A DNA stretch of 64,000 bases from Modicisalibacter sp033446685 (GTDB taxonomy: Bacteria > Pseudomonadota > Gammaproteobacteria > Pseudomonadales > Halomonadaceae), in contig NZ_JAWQLY010000016.1 in NCBI RefSeq assembly GCF_033446685.1, positions 1 through 64,000 of the forward strand. The letters run 5' to 3'. The first letter of the stretch is position 1. Every line of letters starts with the position of its first letter. A program made the position numbers and the translations under genes. This document shows, one piece after another, positions 7,462-16,568 of the stretch. Below the pieces are notes generated by a model that worked only from the letters and a program-made list of their open reading frames with translations, was not told where the DNA came from and ran no database searches.

Positions 7462-8925
7462 ATGAGCGGTGAGGTACTCATCAACCTGACCCCGATGGAA
7501 ACCCGCGTCGCCGTGGTCGAGAACGGCGTACTGCAGGAGGCCTTCATCGAGCGCAGCCGGCGTCGCGGTATCGTCGGCAACATCTACAAGGGCAAGGTCG
7601 TGCGCGTGCTGCCCGGAATGCAGGCGGCCTTCATCGACATCGGCCTCGAGCGCGCCGCCTTCATTCACGCCAACGAGGTACTGCCGCCCAACACCCCGAG
7701 CGACGAGCAGGTATCGATCAGCCAGTTGCTGCAGCAGGGACAGTCGTTGGTGGTGCAGGCGACCAAGGATCCGATCGGTTCCAAGGGTGCACGCCTGACC
7801 ACACACCTGTCGGTACCCTCGCGCTATCTGGTCTACATGCCCGATTCGCCGCATACCGGCGTTTCCCAGCGCATCGAGGATGACGCGGAGCGCGAGCGGC
7901 TCAGGGCGCTGGTCGAAGCGTGCCTGGCCGATCATGACCGCGAAGTGCCCGGCGGGTTCATCATACGCACCGCGGCCGAGGGCGTGGGGGCGGAGGAACT
8001 GATCACCGACATGCAGTTCCTGCTGCGGCTATGGCGCAAGGTCGACGAGCGCAAGCTGACCGCGGCCACGCCGAGCCGCATCTACGACGACCTGCCGCTA
8101 TTCATACGCACGCTGCGCGACGTGATGCGCGACGACATCGAGAAGGTGCGCATCGATTCGCGCGAGAACTACCAGCGACTGATCGAGTTCGCCGAGGAGT
8201 TCATGCCCAACGTGGTCGAGCGCGTCGAGTACTATCCGGGCGAGCGGCCGATCTTCGACCTGTTCAGCGTCGAGGACGAGATCCACAAGGCGCTGGGCAG
8301 AAAGGTTCAGCTCAAGTCGGGCGGTTACCTGGTGATCGATCCGACCGAGGCAATGACCACCATCGACGTCAATACCGGCGGCTATGTCGGGCACCGCAAC
8401 CTCGAGGAGACGATCTTCAAGACCAACCTCGAGGCGGCGACCGCCATCGCCCGCCAACTGCGCCTGCGCAACCTCGGGGGAATCATCATCATCGACTTCA
8501 TCGACATGGAGGACACCGAGCACCAGCGTCAGGTCCTGCGCGTGTTGGAGAAGTCGCTGGAGCGTGATCATGCCAAGAACAAGCTGACCGGCGTCACCGA
8601 ACTGGGGCTGGTGCAACTGACCCGCAAGCGGACCCGCGAAAGCCTGGAGCAGACGTTGTGCGAGCCGTGTCCGACCTGCCAGGGGCGGGGCACGCTGAAG
8701 ACGCCGGAAACGGTGTGTTACGAGATTTTCCGCGAGATCCTGCGCGAGGAGCGGGCCTACAGTCCCGACACCTATATGGTGCTCGCCTCCCAGGAAGTGG
8801 TCGATCGCCTGCTCGACGAAGAGTCGGCGGCGGTCGCCGACCTGGAGATATTCATCGGCAAGACGATCCGCTTCCAGGTCGAAAGCCACTATTCCCAGGA
8901 ACAGTACGACATCGTGCTGATGTGA
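7462..8925 (+). CDS. rng: ribonuclease G
   Basis: A 487-residue RNase E/G family endoribonuclease, the same size as E. coli RNase G (489). It lacks the long degradosome scaffold of RNase E. An S1 RNA-binding domain (about residues 37-125) is followed by the DNase I-like catalytic domain with the metal-binding aspartates in TTIDVNTGGYVG and IIIIDFIDM, and the zinc-link cysteines in CEPCPTCQGRG. It functions in 16S rRNA 5' maturation and decay of selected mRNAs. It is co-directional with maf and yhdP. Confidence 0.97.
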   Translation: MSGEVLINLTPMETRVAVVENGVLQEAFIERSRRRGIVGNIYKGKVVRVLPGMQAAFIDIGLERAAFIHANEVLPPNTPSDEQVSISQLLQQGQSLVVQATKDPIGSKGARLTTHLSVPSRYLVYMPDSPHTGVSQRIEDDAERERLRALVEACLADHDREVPGGFIIRTAAEGVGAEELITDMQFLLRLWRKVDERKLTAATPSRIYDDLPLFIRTLRDVMRDDIEKVRIDSRENYQRLIEFAEEFMPNVVERVEYYPGERPIFDLFSVEDEIHKALGRKVQLKSGGYLVIDPTEAMTTIDVNTGGYVGHRNLEETIFKTNLEAATAIARQLRLRNLGGIIIIDFIDMEDTEHQRQVLRVLEKSLERDHAKNKLTGVTELGLVQLTRKRTRESLEQTLCEPCPTCQGRGTLKTPETVCYEIFREILREERAYSPDTYMVLASQEVVDRLLDEESAAVADLEIFIGKTIRFQVESHYSQEQYDIVLM

Positions 8926-8929
8926 GCCC

Positions 8930-11900
8930 ATGAGTCCGATCCGTCTAACCCTGCGATGGGCCCTGACGCTGGCGGCCCTGGCGCTGGTCCTGCTGGCGTT
9001 GCTGCTCGGCGGCCTGCGCCTGGCGGTCGAGCAGCTCGACGGCGTACGCGAGCGAATCGGCGCCGAGTTGTCGAGTCAGTTCAACGCGACCCTGGCGATG
9101 GACGCGTTCGAAGGACGCCTGCAATGGTTCGACCCCGCGCTGCGTATCGACGATCTGCGACTGATGTCGCAGGCGGGCAGCGATCCCTTTCCGCTGCTCG
9201 AGATCGAGCATGCCGACATGCGACTGGACACCAGCGCCTCGCTGCTCGCCTTGCAGCCGGTGCTCGGCGATGCGCGCATCAGCCAAGTCACGCTGCATCT
9301 CTACCAGGACAGCGAAGGCCGCTGGCAATGGCCGGGGCCGGCCGAGCTGCCATCCTACGTGATGCCCGAGGGCGGCATGGACTTGTCGCGACTCGATTAC
9401 TGGGTGGAGCTGTTACTGCGCCAGCGGGTCTTGGTCAGCGACCTGCGGCTGGTGCTGCACGGCCTCGACGAGACCCTGACGCTAAGGGCGCCCCAGTTGC
9501 TGATCGCCGGTGGCTCGGGGCGTGCCCATCTCGAGGGCCAGCTGTTCGTCGCAGGCCAAGCACAGCAATCGCTTTCCGTCGTGCTCGAGGTCCTGCCCGG
9601 TACCCGGGGATTGAGCGATTTCAGCGCTGCGCTCCAGGCGCGCATGGACCTGGGCAGCCTGACGCGGCTGGGCCGGCTGCTCACTCACCGCCATTCCTTG
9701 AGGCTCGAACAATTGAGCGGCGAGGCAAAGCTATGGGCGCGGTGGCGCGGTGGGCGCATCGAGGACGCGCGACTGGCCCTGTCGGTACCCGAGCTGGCCG
9801 TCGCCGGCAGCGAGGAGGTCCTCGAACTGCGTGATATCCAGGCACGCGGGCAGTGGTTGCGTGGTGACGGCGATGCATGGAATGCCTGGGTCAATGCCTT
9901 GTCGGTGAATGACGTCCGGGGAGGCGCCTCGCCGCTGCCCGAGCATCTGCAACTGGCCGGCGAGGGCGATGAATGGTGGCTGCGCAGTTCGGCGTTTTCG
10001 GTGGACGAGCTGATGGCCTGGCGTCAGCGGCTGCCGCTACCCGAGCGCTGGCAGTCGATGCTCGATGCGCTTAAGCCCGGCGGTCGCGTCGAGGGCCTGC
10101 AGGTGGGCCAGAAGCAGGGCCAGTGGCAGGTGCGTGCCGCCTTGCAGGAGACGACCGCCCAGCCCTGGCAGGACGCGCCCGGCGGTGGCCCCTTCGATGC
10201 CTGGGTCGAGGCCGAGGGCCGTACCGGACACGTCGAGTTCGCCGGCCGTCAGGGTGTCGAGCTGCGCTTTCCCGAGCTGTTTCCCGAGCCATTGTCGCTC
10301 GACCGTGCCAGCGGCCGCGTCGACTGGTCGTTGGTCGGCGATCAACCGCGAGTCGAGGGCAAGGACTTGTCGGTCGGTTGGCGCGGCGCCTCGGTCGAGG
10401 GCGACTTTCAACTGACGGTGCCCGACGAGCAATCGCGGCAACGGCCCGGGCAGTTCGCGCTGAACCTCGATATGCGCGATGTCGATGCGACGCAAACGCC
10501 GCTGGGCGAGTGGTTGCCGCTCGAGGTATTCGATAGCGAACTGCGTGACTGGCTGACCTCGGGCATTACCGGCTATGTACCGCGCGGCTCGCTGCATTTC
10601 AGTCAGACCCTCGATGGCGAGGAGGCCGCTTCGACGGAGGATGACGTCGACGAACTCGGCAAGAGCGCCGAGCTGCGCCTGGCCCTCGACGTCGAGCGGG
10701 GGCATCTGCCCTACGACCCCGAGTGGCCGGCGCTCGACGCGCTCAGCGGCCATCTGTCGCTGCATAACCAAGCGCTCGAAGCGACGGTGACCCATGCCGA
10801 GACGCTGGGCCTGGTCAGTGAGGGCGCCAAGGTGGCACTGGCCGACGATCGCCTGACGGTCGAGGGGCCGGTCGGTGGCCCCGTCCAGGCGCTGTTCGAT
10901 TTCCTGGCCGCCGCGCCGATCGATGGCATGGACGGTTTCGGCGACTGGCGGGGCGACGGACGGGTCGACGGCCAGTTGCGTCTCGGCGTCGCCATGGATA
11001 CCCCCGACACGGTGGAAGAGGCGCCCGTCGATGTCGACCTGCAGGCCAGCGTCGATGCACCATCGGTACGACTACCCCAGGCCGATCTAGAATTGAGTAA
11101 CGTCAATGGCGCGCTGCACTATCGACATCTCGCCGGGAAGCACCTCGGCGAGAGCGATACGGATACCCTGACCGGTCAGCTCGGTGCACGGGTCTTCGAA
11201 GGACCGCTGCTCGCCGACTTCGATGTCGGTGGGCGGGGCGTGACACTGGAGGGGCGTGCATTGGCCCGCGGGCTACTGGATTGGGGCGGCGTCAGCGGCC
11301 TCGATGGCCTGCTCAGCGGCTATTTCCCCTATACGGCGGAGCTCGACCTCGAGGCCGACAAGCCGAGCCTGACCCTCGATAGCGATCTCCAGGGGTTGGC
11401 CATCCACCTGCCGACGCCATTCGGCAAGACACTGGATGCGCGGGTTCCGTTGCACGTGACGGCCTCGATTCCCGATCGCGTGGTCCATCTCGACCTGGCC
11501 GACCGCTTGCGTCTGCGTTGGCGCTCGCTGGGTCCCGACAATGGCCAGGGGCAGGCCTGGCTGGAAAACTGGCCGGTCGACCCCGAGTGGCCGAGCGGCA
11601 GCGGTTGGGAGATCGCCTGGAACACGCCGCGGCTGTTGCTGGCACGCTGGCAGCAAGCGCTGGCCGAGGTATCGCTGCCCCCGGCGCCAGACGCGACTGC
11701 AGGCGCGACCGATGGCAGTTCGGCGCTGACTCGGCTGCGGCGTCTGAGCCTGCGAACGAACTGCCTGCATTATCAGCAGCGCTGTCTCGGCGATCTGCAG
11801 GCATCGGCCAGCCCGTTGGGCGGAGACGGCTGGTCGCTGGCCCTGGCGGGTTCACTGATGCAGGGGCGCGCCGAGTACCGGCCGTTGCAGGCCGTGCCGT

Positions 11901-12853
11901 TGGACATCACTTTGGCGCGCTTGAACCTCGACCCGCTGCTGGCCGGCGCCGGCGAGCAGGGCGAAGCATCGTCACCGAGTCTGCAAAGCGAAATCATCAC
12001 CGCGCCGCCCGAGCCCGCGCCGCTGCCCGACTGGCTGACCCGAGTGCCGGCAGGCCGGCTGAGTATCGCCACGCTGGCGCGCAGCGGTCACCGGTTCGGC
12101 CCCTTCGAGGCGCACTGGCGCGAATCCCCCGATCGCCTGCGGCTCGATCCGGTCTCGCTGAAGTTGGGTGAAATAACCGCGCAGGGCGAACTGGTCTGGG
12201 AAGCATCGGGCGAGCAGGCGAGCCTGACCCGCTCACGGCTGTCGATCAGCGGTGGCGATCTGGGCACGGCATTGGCGGCGCTCGACCAGCCGGTGGCCAT
12301 CAGCTCGACGCGCACCGATGTCCAGACGCAACTGGCCTGGCCGGGAGCGCCCTGGCAGTTCGCCCTGGCGCGTTCGCGGGGCAGTATCGAAGCGGACCTG
12401 AGCGATGGCCGCTTCCGCACCCTCGAATCACCCTCGGCGCGGCTGGTCGGGCTGCTCAACGTCGATAATCTGCTGCGTCGGCTGCGTCTGGATTTCTCCG
12501 ACGTCACCGGCGAGGGCACCGCATTCGACAGTGTCAGCGGCGATGCCACACTGTATGGTGGACGTCTGGAAACCCGCGGGCCGGTTGAAATCGACGGGAC
12601 TTCCACCCATTTCACCCTCAATGGCAGCGTGAATCTGCTAGCGCGGCAACTGGATCTGACACTCGGTGTCACCGTGCCGGTCAGCCAGAACTTGCCGCTG
12701 GCCGCCGTGATTGCCGGCGCGCCCTATGTGGGCGGCGCGCTGTTCCTGGCGGACAAGGTCTTCGGTGGCTGGCTCGACAAGGTCACGAGAATTTACTATC
12801 GCGTGCAGGGGCCCTGGACCTCACCGCGAATCACCGTGGAAGATGCCGAATGA
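8930..12853 (+). CDS. yhdP: YhdP-family AsmA-like envelope phospholipid transport protein
   Basis: A 1307-residue protein anchored by one N-terminal membrane helix (about residues 7-29, ALTLAALALVLLALLLGGL). A very long periplasmic part of repeated beta-rich segments follows, and the AsmA-like C-terminal region is the most conserved (NVDNLLRRLRLDFSDVTGEG and GGWLDKVTRIYYRVQGPW). YhdP, TamB and YdbH are bridge-like proteins that move phospholipid from the inner to the outer membrane in E. coli. The length and the rng-yhdP-tldD order fit. It starts 4 bp after the rng stop and overlaps tldD by 4 nt. Confidence 0.93.
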   Translation: MSPIRLTLRWALTLAALALVLLALLLGGLRLAVEQLDGVRERIGAELSSQFNATLAMDAFEGRLQWFDPALRIDDLRLMSQAGSDPFPLLEIEHADMRLDTSASLLALQPVLGDARISQVTLHLYQDSEGRWQWPGPAELPSYVMPEGGMDLSRLDYWVELLLRQRVLVSDLRLVLHGLDETLTLRAPQLLIAGGSGRAHLEGQLFVAGQAQQSLSVVLEVLPGTRGLSDFSAALQARMDLGSLTRLGRLLTHRHSLRLEQLSGEAKLWARWRGGRIEDARLALSVPELAVAGSEEVLELRDIQARGQWLRGDGDAWNAWVNALSVNDVRGGASPLPEHLQLAGEGDEWWLRSSAFSVDELMAWRQRLPLPERWQSMLDALKPGGRVEGLQVGQKQGQWQVRAALQETTAQPWQDAPGGGPFDAWVEAEGRTGHVEFAGRQGVELRFPELFPEPLSLDRASGRVDWSLVGDQPRVEGKDLSVGWRGASVEGDFQLTVPDEQSRQRPGQFALNLDMRDVDATQTPLGEWLPLEVFDSELRDWLTSGITGYVPRGSLHFSQTLDGEEAASTEDDVDELGKSAELRLALDVERGHLPYDPEWPALDALSGHLSLHNQALEATVTHAETLGLVSEGAKVALADDRLTVEGPVGGPVQALFDFLAAAPIDGMDGFGDWRGDGRVDGQLRLGVAMDTPDTVEEAPVDVDLQASVDAPSVRLPQADLELSNVNGALHYRHLAGKHLGESDTDTLTGQLGARVFEGPLLADFDVGGRGVTLEGRALARGLLDWGGVSGLDGLLSGYFPYTAELDLEADKPSLTLDSDLQGLAIHLPTPFGKTLDARVPLHVTASIPDRVVHLDLADRLRLRWRSLGPDNGQGQAWLENWPVDPEWPSGSGWEIAWNTPRLLLARWQQALAEVSLPPAPDATAGATDGSSALTRLRRLSLRTNCLHYQQRCLGDLQASASPLGGDGWSLALAGSLMQGRAEYRPLQAVPLDITLARLNLDPLLAGAGEQGEASSPSLQSEIITAPPEPAPLPDWLTRVPAGRLSIATLARSGHRFGPFEAHWRESPDRLRLDPVSLKLGEITAQGELVWEASGEQASLTRSRLSISGGDLGTALAALDQPVAISSTRTDVQTQLAWPGAPWQFALARSRGSIEADLSDGRFRTLESPSARLVGLLNVDNLLRRLRLDFSDVTGEGTAFDSVSGDATLYGGRLETRGPVEIDGTSTHFTLNGSVNLLARQLDLTLGVTVPVSQNLPLAAVIAGAPYVGGALFLADKVFGGWLDKVTRIYYRVQGPWTSPRITVEDAE

Positions 12854-14304
12854 CGCAACTCTCCCATTCGCCTCTCGACGAGGCCATAACCACCTTACTC
12901 GCCCCCGGCGGCCTGGATGCCGCGGCGCTCGAACCGGGCCTGGAACACGCCCTGGGACCGGGCATCGATTATGCCGACCTGTACTTTCAACGCAGCTGGC
13001 AGGAGAACTGGGTCCTCGAGGACGGCGAGGTCAAGGACGCCAGCTTCAATATCGACGGTGGCGTCGGCGTACGCGCTCTGGCCGGGGAAAAGACCGGTTT
13101 CGCCTACTCCAATCAGATTACCGCCGATGCGCTGGCCGAGGCCGGGCGCACCGCTTCGGGAATCGCGCGTAGCGGCTCGCGGCTCGCGCGGGTACCTGTG
13201 CAGATCGCCTCGACGACCCAGCGCTATGCCGGCATCGATCCGCTATCGGGGCTTTCCGCGGAAGACAAGATCGCCATGCTCAAGCAGGCCGATCGCATCG
13301 CCCGCGCCGCCGACCCCAGCATCACCCAGGTCAGCGCCTCGTTGAGCGGCGTCCATGAAGTGGTGCTGGTGCGGGCCAGCGATGGCACGCTTGCTGCGGA
13401 CATTCGCCCGCTGGTGCGTTTCAACGTCAGCGTCATCGCCATGCGCAACGGTCGCCGCGAGCGCGGCAGTGCCGGCGGTGGCGGACGCTACGCGATGTCG
13501 CGGCTGCGTGACGAGAACGTCGCCGAGCGCTATGCCAAGGAAGCCGTGCGCCAGGCGCTGGTCAACCTCGAGGCGGTCGATGCGCCGGCCGGGCAGTTGC
13601 CGGTGGTGCTGGGCGCCGGCTGGCCGGGTATCCTGCTCCACGAGGCGGTGGGCCATGGCCTGGAGGGTGATTTCAATCGCAAGGGCAGCTCGGCGTTCGC
13701 CGGACGTATCGGCCAGCAGGTCGCCGCGAAGGGAGTGACCGTGGTCGACGACGCCACGCTCGCCGATCGTCGCGGTTCGATGTCGATCGACGACGAGGGT
13801 ACGCCAGGCGCCTATACGCCACTGATCGAGGACGGCATCCTCACCGGCTACATGCAGGACAAGCTCAATGCGCGGCTCATGGGCATGAGTCCGACCGGCA
13901 ACGCGCGTCGCGAATCCTACGCGCACATGCCGATGCCGCGGATGTCCAATACCTACATGCTGGCCGGCCAGGACGATCCCGACGACATCGTCAAGAGCGT
14001 CAAGCGCGGCATCTACGCGGTCAGCTTCAGCGGTGGGCAGGTCGACATCACTTCCGGGAAATTCGTGTTCGCGGCCAGCGAGGCCTACCTGATCGAGGAT
14101 GGTCGCATCACCGCGCCGGTCAAGGGCGCGACGCTGATCGGCAATGGCCCCGAGGCGATGGGTCGTGTGTCAATGATCGGCAACGACATGCAGTTGGACA
14201 GCGGTATCGGCGTCTGCGGCAAGGAGGGCCAGGGCGTGCCGGTGGGCGTCGGCCAGCCGACGCTGAAACTAGACGAGCTGACCGTCGGCGGCACGCAATC
14301 GTGA
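12850..14304 (+). CDS. tldD: metalloprotease TldD
   Basis: A 484-residue TldD, the metal-bearing subunit of the TldD-TldE (PmbA) protease that degrades unfolded peptides, matures microcins and processes the CcdA antitoxin. The zinc site is the HExxxH motif starting at His264 (HEAVGHGLEGD). The C-terminal part contains the GGQVDITSGKFVFAASEAYLI region typical of the family. It overlaps the yhdP stop by 4 nt. The partner gene pmbA lies 0.7 kb downstream, separated by the oppositely oriented yjgA. Confidence 0.97.
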   Translation: MTQLSHSPLDEAITTLLAPGGLDAAALEPGLEHALGPGIDYADLYFQRSWQENWVLEDGEVKDASFNIDGGVGVRALAGEKTGFAYSNQITADALAEAGRTASGIARSGSRLARVPVQIASTTQRYAGIDPLSGLSAEDKIAMLKQADRIARAADPSITQVSASLSGVHEVVLVRASDGTLAADIRPLVRFNVSVIAMRNGRRERGSAGGGGRYAMSRLRDENVAERYAKEAVRQALVNLEAVDAPAGQLPVVLGAGWPGILLHEAVGHGLEGDFNRKGSSAFAGRIGQQVAAKGVTVVDDATLADRRGSMSIDDEGTPGAYTPLIEDGILTGYMQDKLNARLMGMSPTGNARRESYAHMPMPRMSNTYMLAGQDDPDDIVKSVKRGIYAVSFSGGQVDITSGKFVFAASEAYLIEDGRITAPVKGATLIGNGPEAMGRVSMIGNDMQLDSGIGVCGKEGQGVPVGVGQPTLKLDELTVGGTQS

Positions 14305-14312
14305 ATGAACGT

Positions 14313-14418
14313 GCCTGCGCTCGCTCATGCGGTGTTGAACATCGGCTCGGCATGCTCATTTACAAACTTGTAAACTCCGCTGCCTCGCCGCCGTTCGCCT
14401 TGCCTGAGCATCGCTCGG
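14313..14418. repeat. palindrome-centred intergenic repeat, copy R1 (tldD/yjgA)
   Basis: About 105 bp between two convergent genes aligns with R2 (16375-16475). Shared blocks in the same order are CTGCGCTCG, ATGCTCATTTACA, GTAAACTCCGCT, GCCTTG, CTGA and TCGCTCG. The core is TTTACAA-AC-TTGTAAA, a perfect inverted repeat. Unlike R2 it has lost, or never had, the terminal inverted repeats. No intrinsic terminator is seen for tldD or yjgA, so this copy may serve as one; that is inference. Confidence 0.75.
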
Positions 14419-14442
14419 CTACGTCCCGCGGGCATAGCACTA

Positions 14443-14949
14443 TTAAATGCTAGCGGTATCGCGGATCAGTTGAAACAGCTTGCGGGCGTTGGTCGGCGGT
14501 TTGCCACGCTGGCGTTCGCTCTGTGCATTGCGAATCAACTGGCGAAGCGCCTGACGGTCGACGTGGGGGTATTCGGCGATGAAGGCCTCGAGCGTCTCGG
14601 CTTCGCCTTCGACCAGCCGATCGCGCCACTGCTCGAGACGGTGAAAGGCATGATCGCGGCGCAGTTTTTCCTGCTCGAATTCGGCGAAGACGGCCTGGAT
14701 GGCGTCGATGTCCTCGCGGCGCATGACCTTGCCGACATATTGCATGTGCCGGCGTCGCCCCTCGTGGGAACGGATACGTGAGGTTTCCTCGACCGCCGCG
14801 AGCATGTCCTCGGACAGCGGTAGTCGGGCACGTTGCGGGGCGGGCAGTGCGATGATCTTTTCGCCCAGCGCCTGCAGCGCCAGCATTTCGCGTTTGAGTT
14901 GGGACTTGCTCGGCCGTTCGGGAAGATCGGCGGGGGACTCGAATGACAT
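14443..14949 (-). CDS. darP: ribosome biogenesis factor YjgA/DarP (DUF615)
   Basis: A 168-residue charged helical protein, the size of E. coli YjgA/DarP, which associates with late 50S ribosomal precursors. Recognisable segments are PSKSQLKREMLALQALGEKI, RRRHMQYVGKVMRRED and RQLIRNAQSERQRGKPP. I chose the ATG at 14949 because the protein family begins just before PSKSQ; an open frame continues upstream into pmbA antisense and is not used. It is transcribed against tldD and is divergent from pmbA, with about 67 bp between the two start codons. Confidence 0.93.
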   Translation of the reverse strand: MSFESPADLPERPSKSQLKREMLALQALGEKIIALPAPQRARLPLSEDMLAAVEETSRIRSHEGRRRHMQYVGKVMRREDIDAIQAVFAEFEQEKLRRDHAFHRLEQWRDRLVEGEAETLEAFIAEYPHVDRQALRQLIRNAQSERQRGKPPTNARKLFQLIRDTASI

Positions 14950-15016
14950 GCCATTTCCATAAGCATTTGGGAGGTTGGCGCAGTATACCAGCCAGCCTTC
15001 GGACAAGGAGACCAAC

Positions 15017-16357
15017 ATGACACAGGCTTTCGATGCGACCGCACAGCAAGCGCTGCTGGAATCGCGTGCGGCCGCCGCGCTCGAGCAGGCCCGCGAGGCG
15101 GGCGCCGACGCCTGCGAGGTGGGCGCCAGCGTCGACCAGGGGATCAATGTCAGCGTGCGCCTGGGCGAGGTCGAGACGGTGGAACTGGCGCGTGACCAGG
15201 GCATCGCGCTCACCGTCTACGTGGGTAGCCGCAAGGGCAGCGCCTCGTCGTCGGACGCCAGCGAGGCGTCTATCCGCGCGCTGGTCGAAAAGGCCCTGAC
15301 GATCGCCCGGCAGACCGGCGAGGACCCGGCGTCCGGCCTGGCCGACAAGGCGCTGATGGCCACCGACCTGCCGGATCTGAAGGTGCACCATCCGTGGCGC
15401 TTGACGACCGATCAGGCGATCGAGATGGCGCTGGCCTGCGAACAGGCCGGGCGCGGCGTGTCGGGTATCAGCAATTCCGAAGGCGCCGAGCTGTCGAGCG
15501 GCGAAGGCGTGCGGGTCTACGCCAACAGTCACGGCTTCATGGGCAGCCAGCGTGGCAGTCGGCATTCGCTGTCATGCATGCTGATCGCCCAGGATGAGCA
15601 GGGCATGCAGCGCGACTACGATTATTCCAGCGAGCGCGATCCGGCCAAGTTGGCGTCGCCCGAAGCGATTGGCCGGCGTGCCGCCGAGCGCACGCTGCGG
15701 CGCCTCGGCGCCAAGCGTCCCGCGACCGGGCGCATGCCGGTGATGTTCGCCCCGGAACTGGCCGGCGGACTGATCGGGCACTTCTTGAGTGCCATCGCCG
15801 GTGGCGCGCTCTACCGTGACGCATCGTTTCTCTGCGACAGCCTCGGCGAGTCGCTGTTTCCCGAGTGGCTGTCACTTCAGGAGAAGCCGCGCGAGATCGG
15901 TGCAATGGCGAGTTCACCCTTCGACAACGATGGGGTCTATACCCGCGACAACGTCTATGTCGAGCAGGGGCGGATCTCCAGCTATATGCTCTCCGCCTAC
16001 AGTGCGCGGCGACTCGGCATGACGACGACCGGCAATGCCGGCGGCGCGCGTAACGTTCGGCTGGATGCCCCGCTGAACACACCCGAAGCGCTGCTGGCGC
16101 GGATGGGTAACGGGGTGGTGGTGACCGAGTTGATGGGCCAGGGGGTCAACAGCGTGACCGGTGACTATTCGCGCGGGGCGGCCGGCTTCTGGGTCGAGAA
16201 CGGCCAGCTGCAGTATCCGGTCGAGGAGTTCACCATCGCCGGCAACCTGCGCAGCATGTTCGGTAACCTGCTTGGGGTGGGCGACGACATCGATACCCGC
16301 GGCAGCGTGCATACTGGCAGTTGGCTGATCGACGACATGATGGTGGCTGGCGGCTAG
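15017..16357 (+). CDS. pmbA: metalloprotease subunit PmbA (TldE)
   Basis: A 446-residue partner of TldD; the heterodimer forms the protease chamber, and this subunit lacks the HExxxH zinc motif. Conserved stretches include NSHGFMGSQRGSRHSLSCML, VMFAPELAGGLIGHFLSAI and GMTTTGNAGGARN. The ATG at 15017 has AAGGAG 6 nt upstream; an in-frame ATG at 14975 would add 14 unlikely residues. The TAG stop at 16355-16357 lies inside the terminal inverted repeat of the R2 element, so the extreme C-terminus (VAGG) may have been set by that insertion. Confidence 0.96.
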   Translation: MTQAFDATAQQALLESRAAAALEQAREAGADACEVGASVDQGINVSVRLGEVETVELARDQGIALTVYVGSRKGSASSSDASEASIRALVEKALTIARQTGEDPASGLADKALMATDLPDLKVHHPWRLTTDQAIEMALACEQAGRGVSGISNSEGAELSSGEGVRVYANSHGFMGSQRGSRHSLSCMLIAQDEQGMQRDYDYSSERDPAKLASPEAIGRRAAERTLRRLGAKRPATGRMPVMFAPELAGGLIGHFLSAIAGGALYRDASFLCDSLGESLFPEWLSLQEKPREIGAMASSPFDNDGVYTRDNVYVEQGRISSYMLSAYSARRLGMTTTGNAGGARNVRLDAPLNTPEALLARMGNGVVVTELMGQGVNSVTGDYSRGAAGFWVENGQLQYPVEEFTIAGNLRSMFGNLLGVGDDIDTRGSVHTGSWLIDDMMVAGG

Positions 16358-16500
16358 GCATTGTCTGAAAACTGTCTGCGCTCGGCCATACTGCGTTAAA
16401 AATCAGCTTAAAATGCTCATTTACACCCCGTAAACTCCGCTTTTTCGCTGATTTTTGCCTTGTCTGACCTTCGCTCGTCGACTTTTCAGACAGTGCCTAG
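16354..16500. mobile_element. miniature inverted-repeat element R2 (pmbA/mgtE)
   Basis: A non-coding 147 bp unit bounded by inverted termini: CTAGGCATTGTCTGAAAA (16354-16371) and the complement of TTTTCAGACAGTGCCTAG (16483-16500), 17 of 18 identical. The outer CTAG on each side could be a 4-bp target duplication. Nested inside are AAAAATCAGC/GCTGATTTTT and a TTTAC-ACCCC-GTAAA core shared with R1. No ORF is present. Termini and CTAG flanks resemble those of IS5-family (IS427-group) elements, suggesting a MITE mobilised in trans; this family assignment is inference. Confidence 0.7.
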
Positions 16501-16529
16501 GTGAGTGAGCGACGAACAGCGATGCTGAC

Positions 16530-16568
16530 GCTCGTAGCTCGTAGCTCGTAGCTCGTAGCTCGTAGCTC
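16530..16568. repeat. heptanucleotide tandem repeat (GCTCGTA)5
   Basis: Five perfect copies of GCTCGTA (16530-16564) plus GCTC. The last bases include the complement of the mgtE TGA stop (16567-16569). There are no spacers, so this is a microsatellite and not a CRISPR array. Copy-number change would alter only the 3' untranslated region of mgtE. Confidence 0.95.

Noticed and set aside
16530..16568. Possible CRISPR-like array
   Set aside because: Units are only 7 bp with no spacers and no cas genes nearby; it is a microsatellite.
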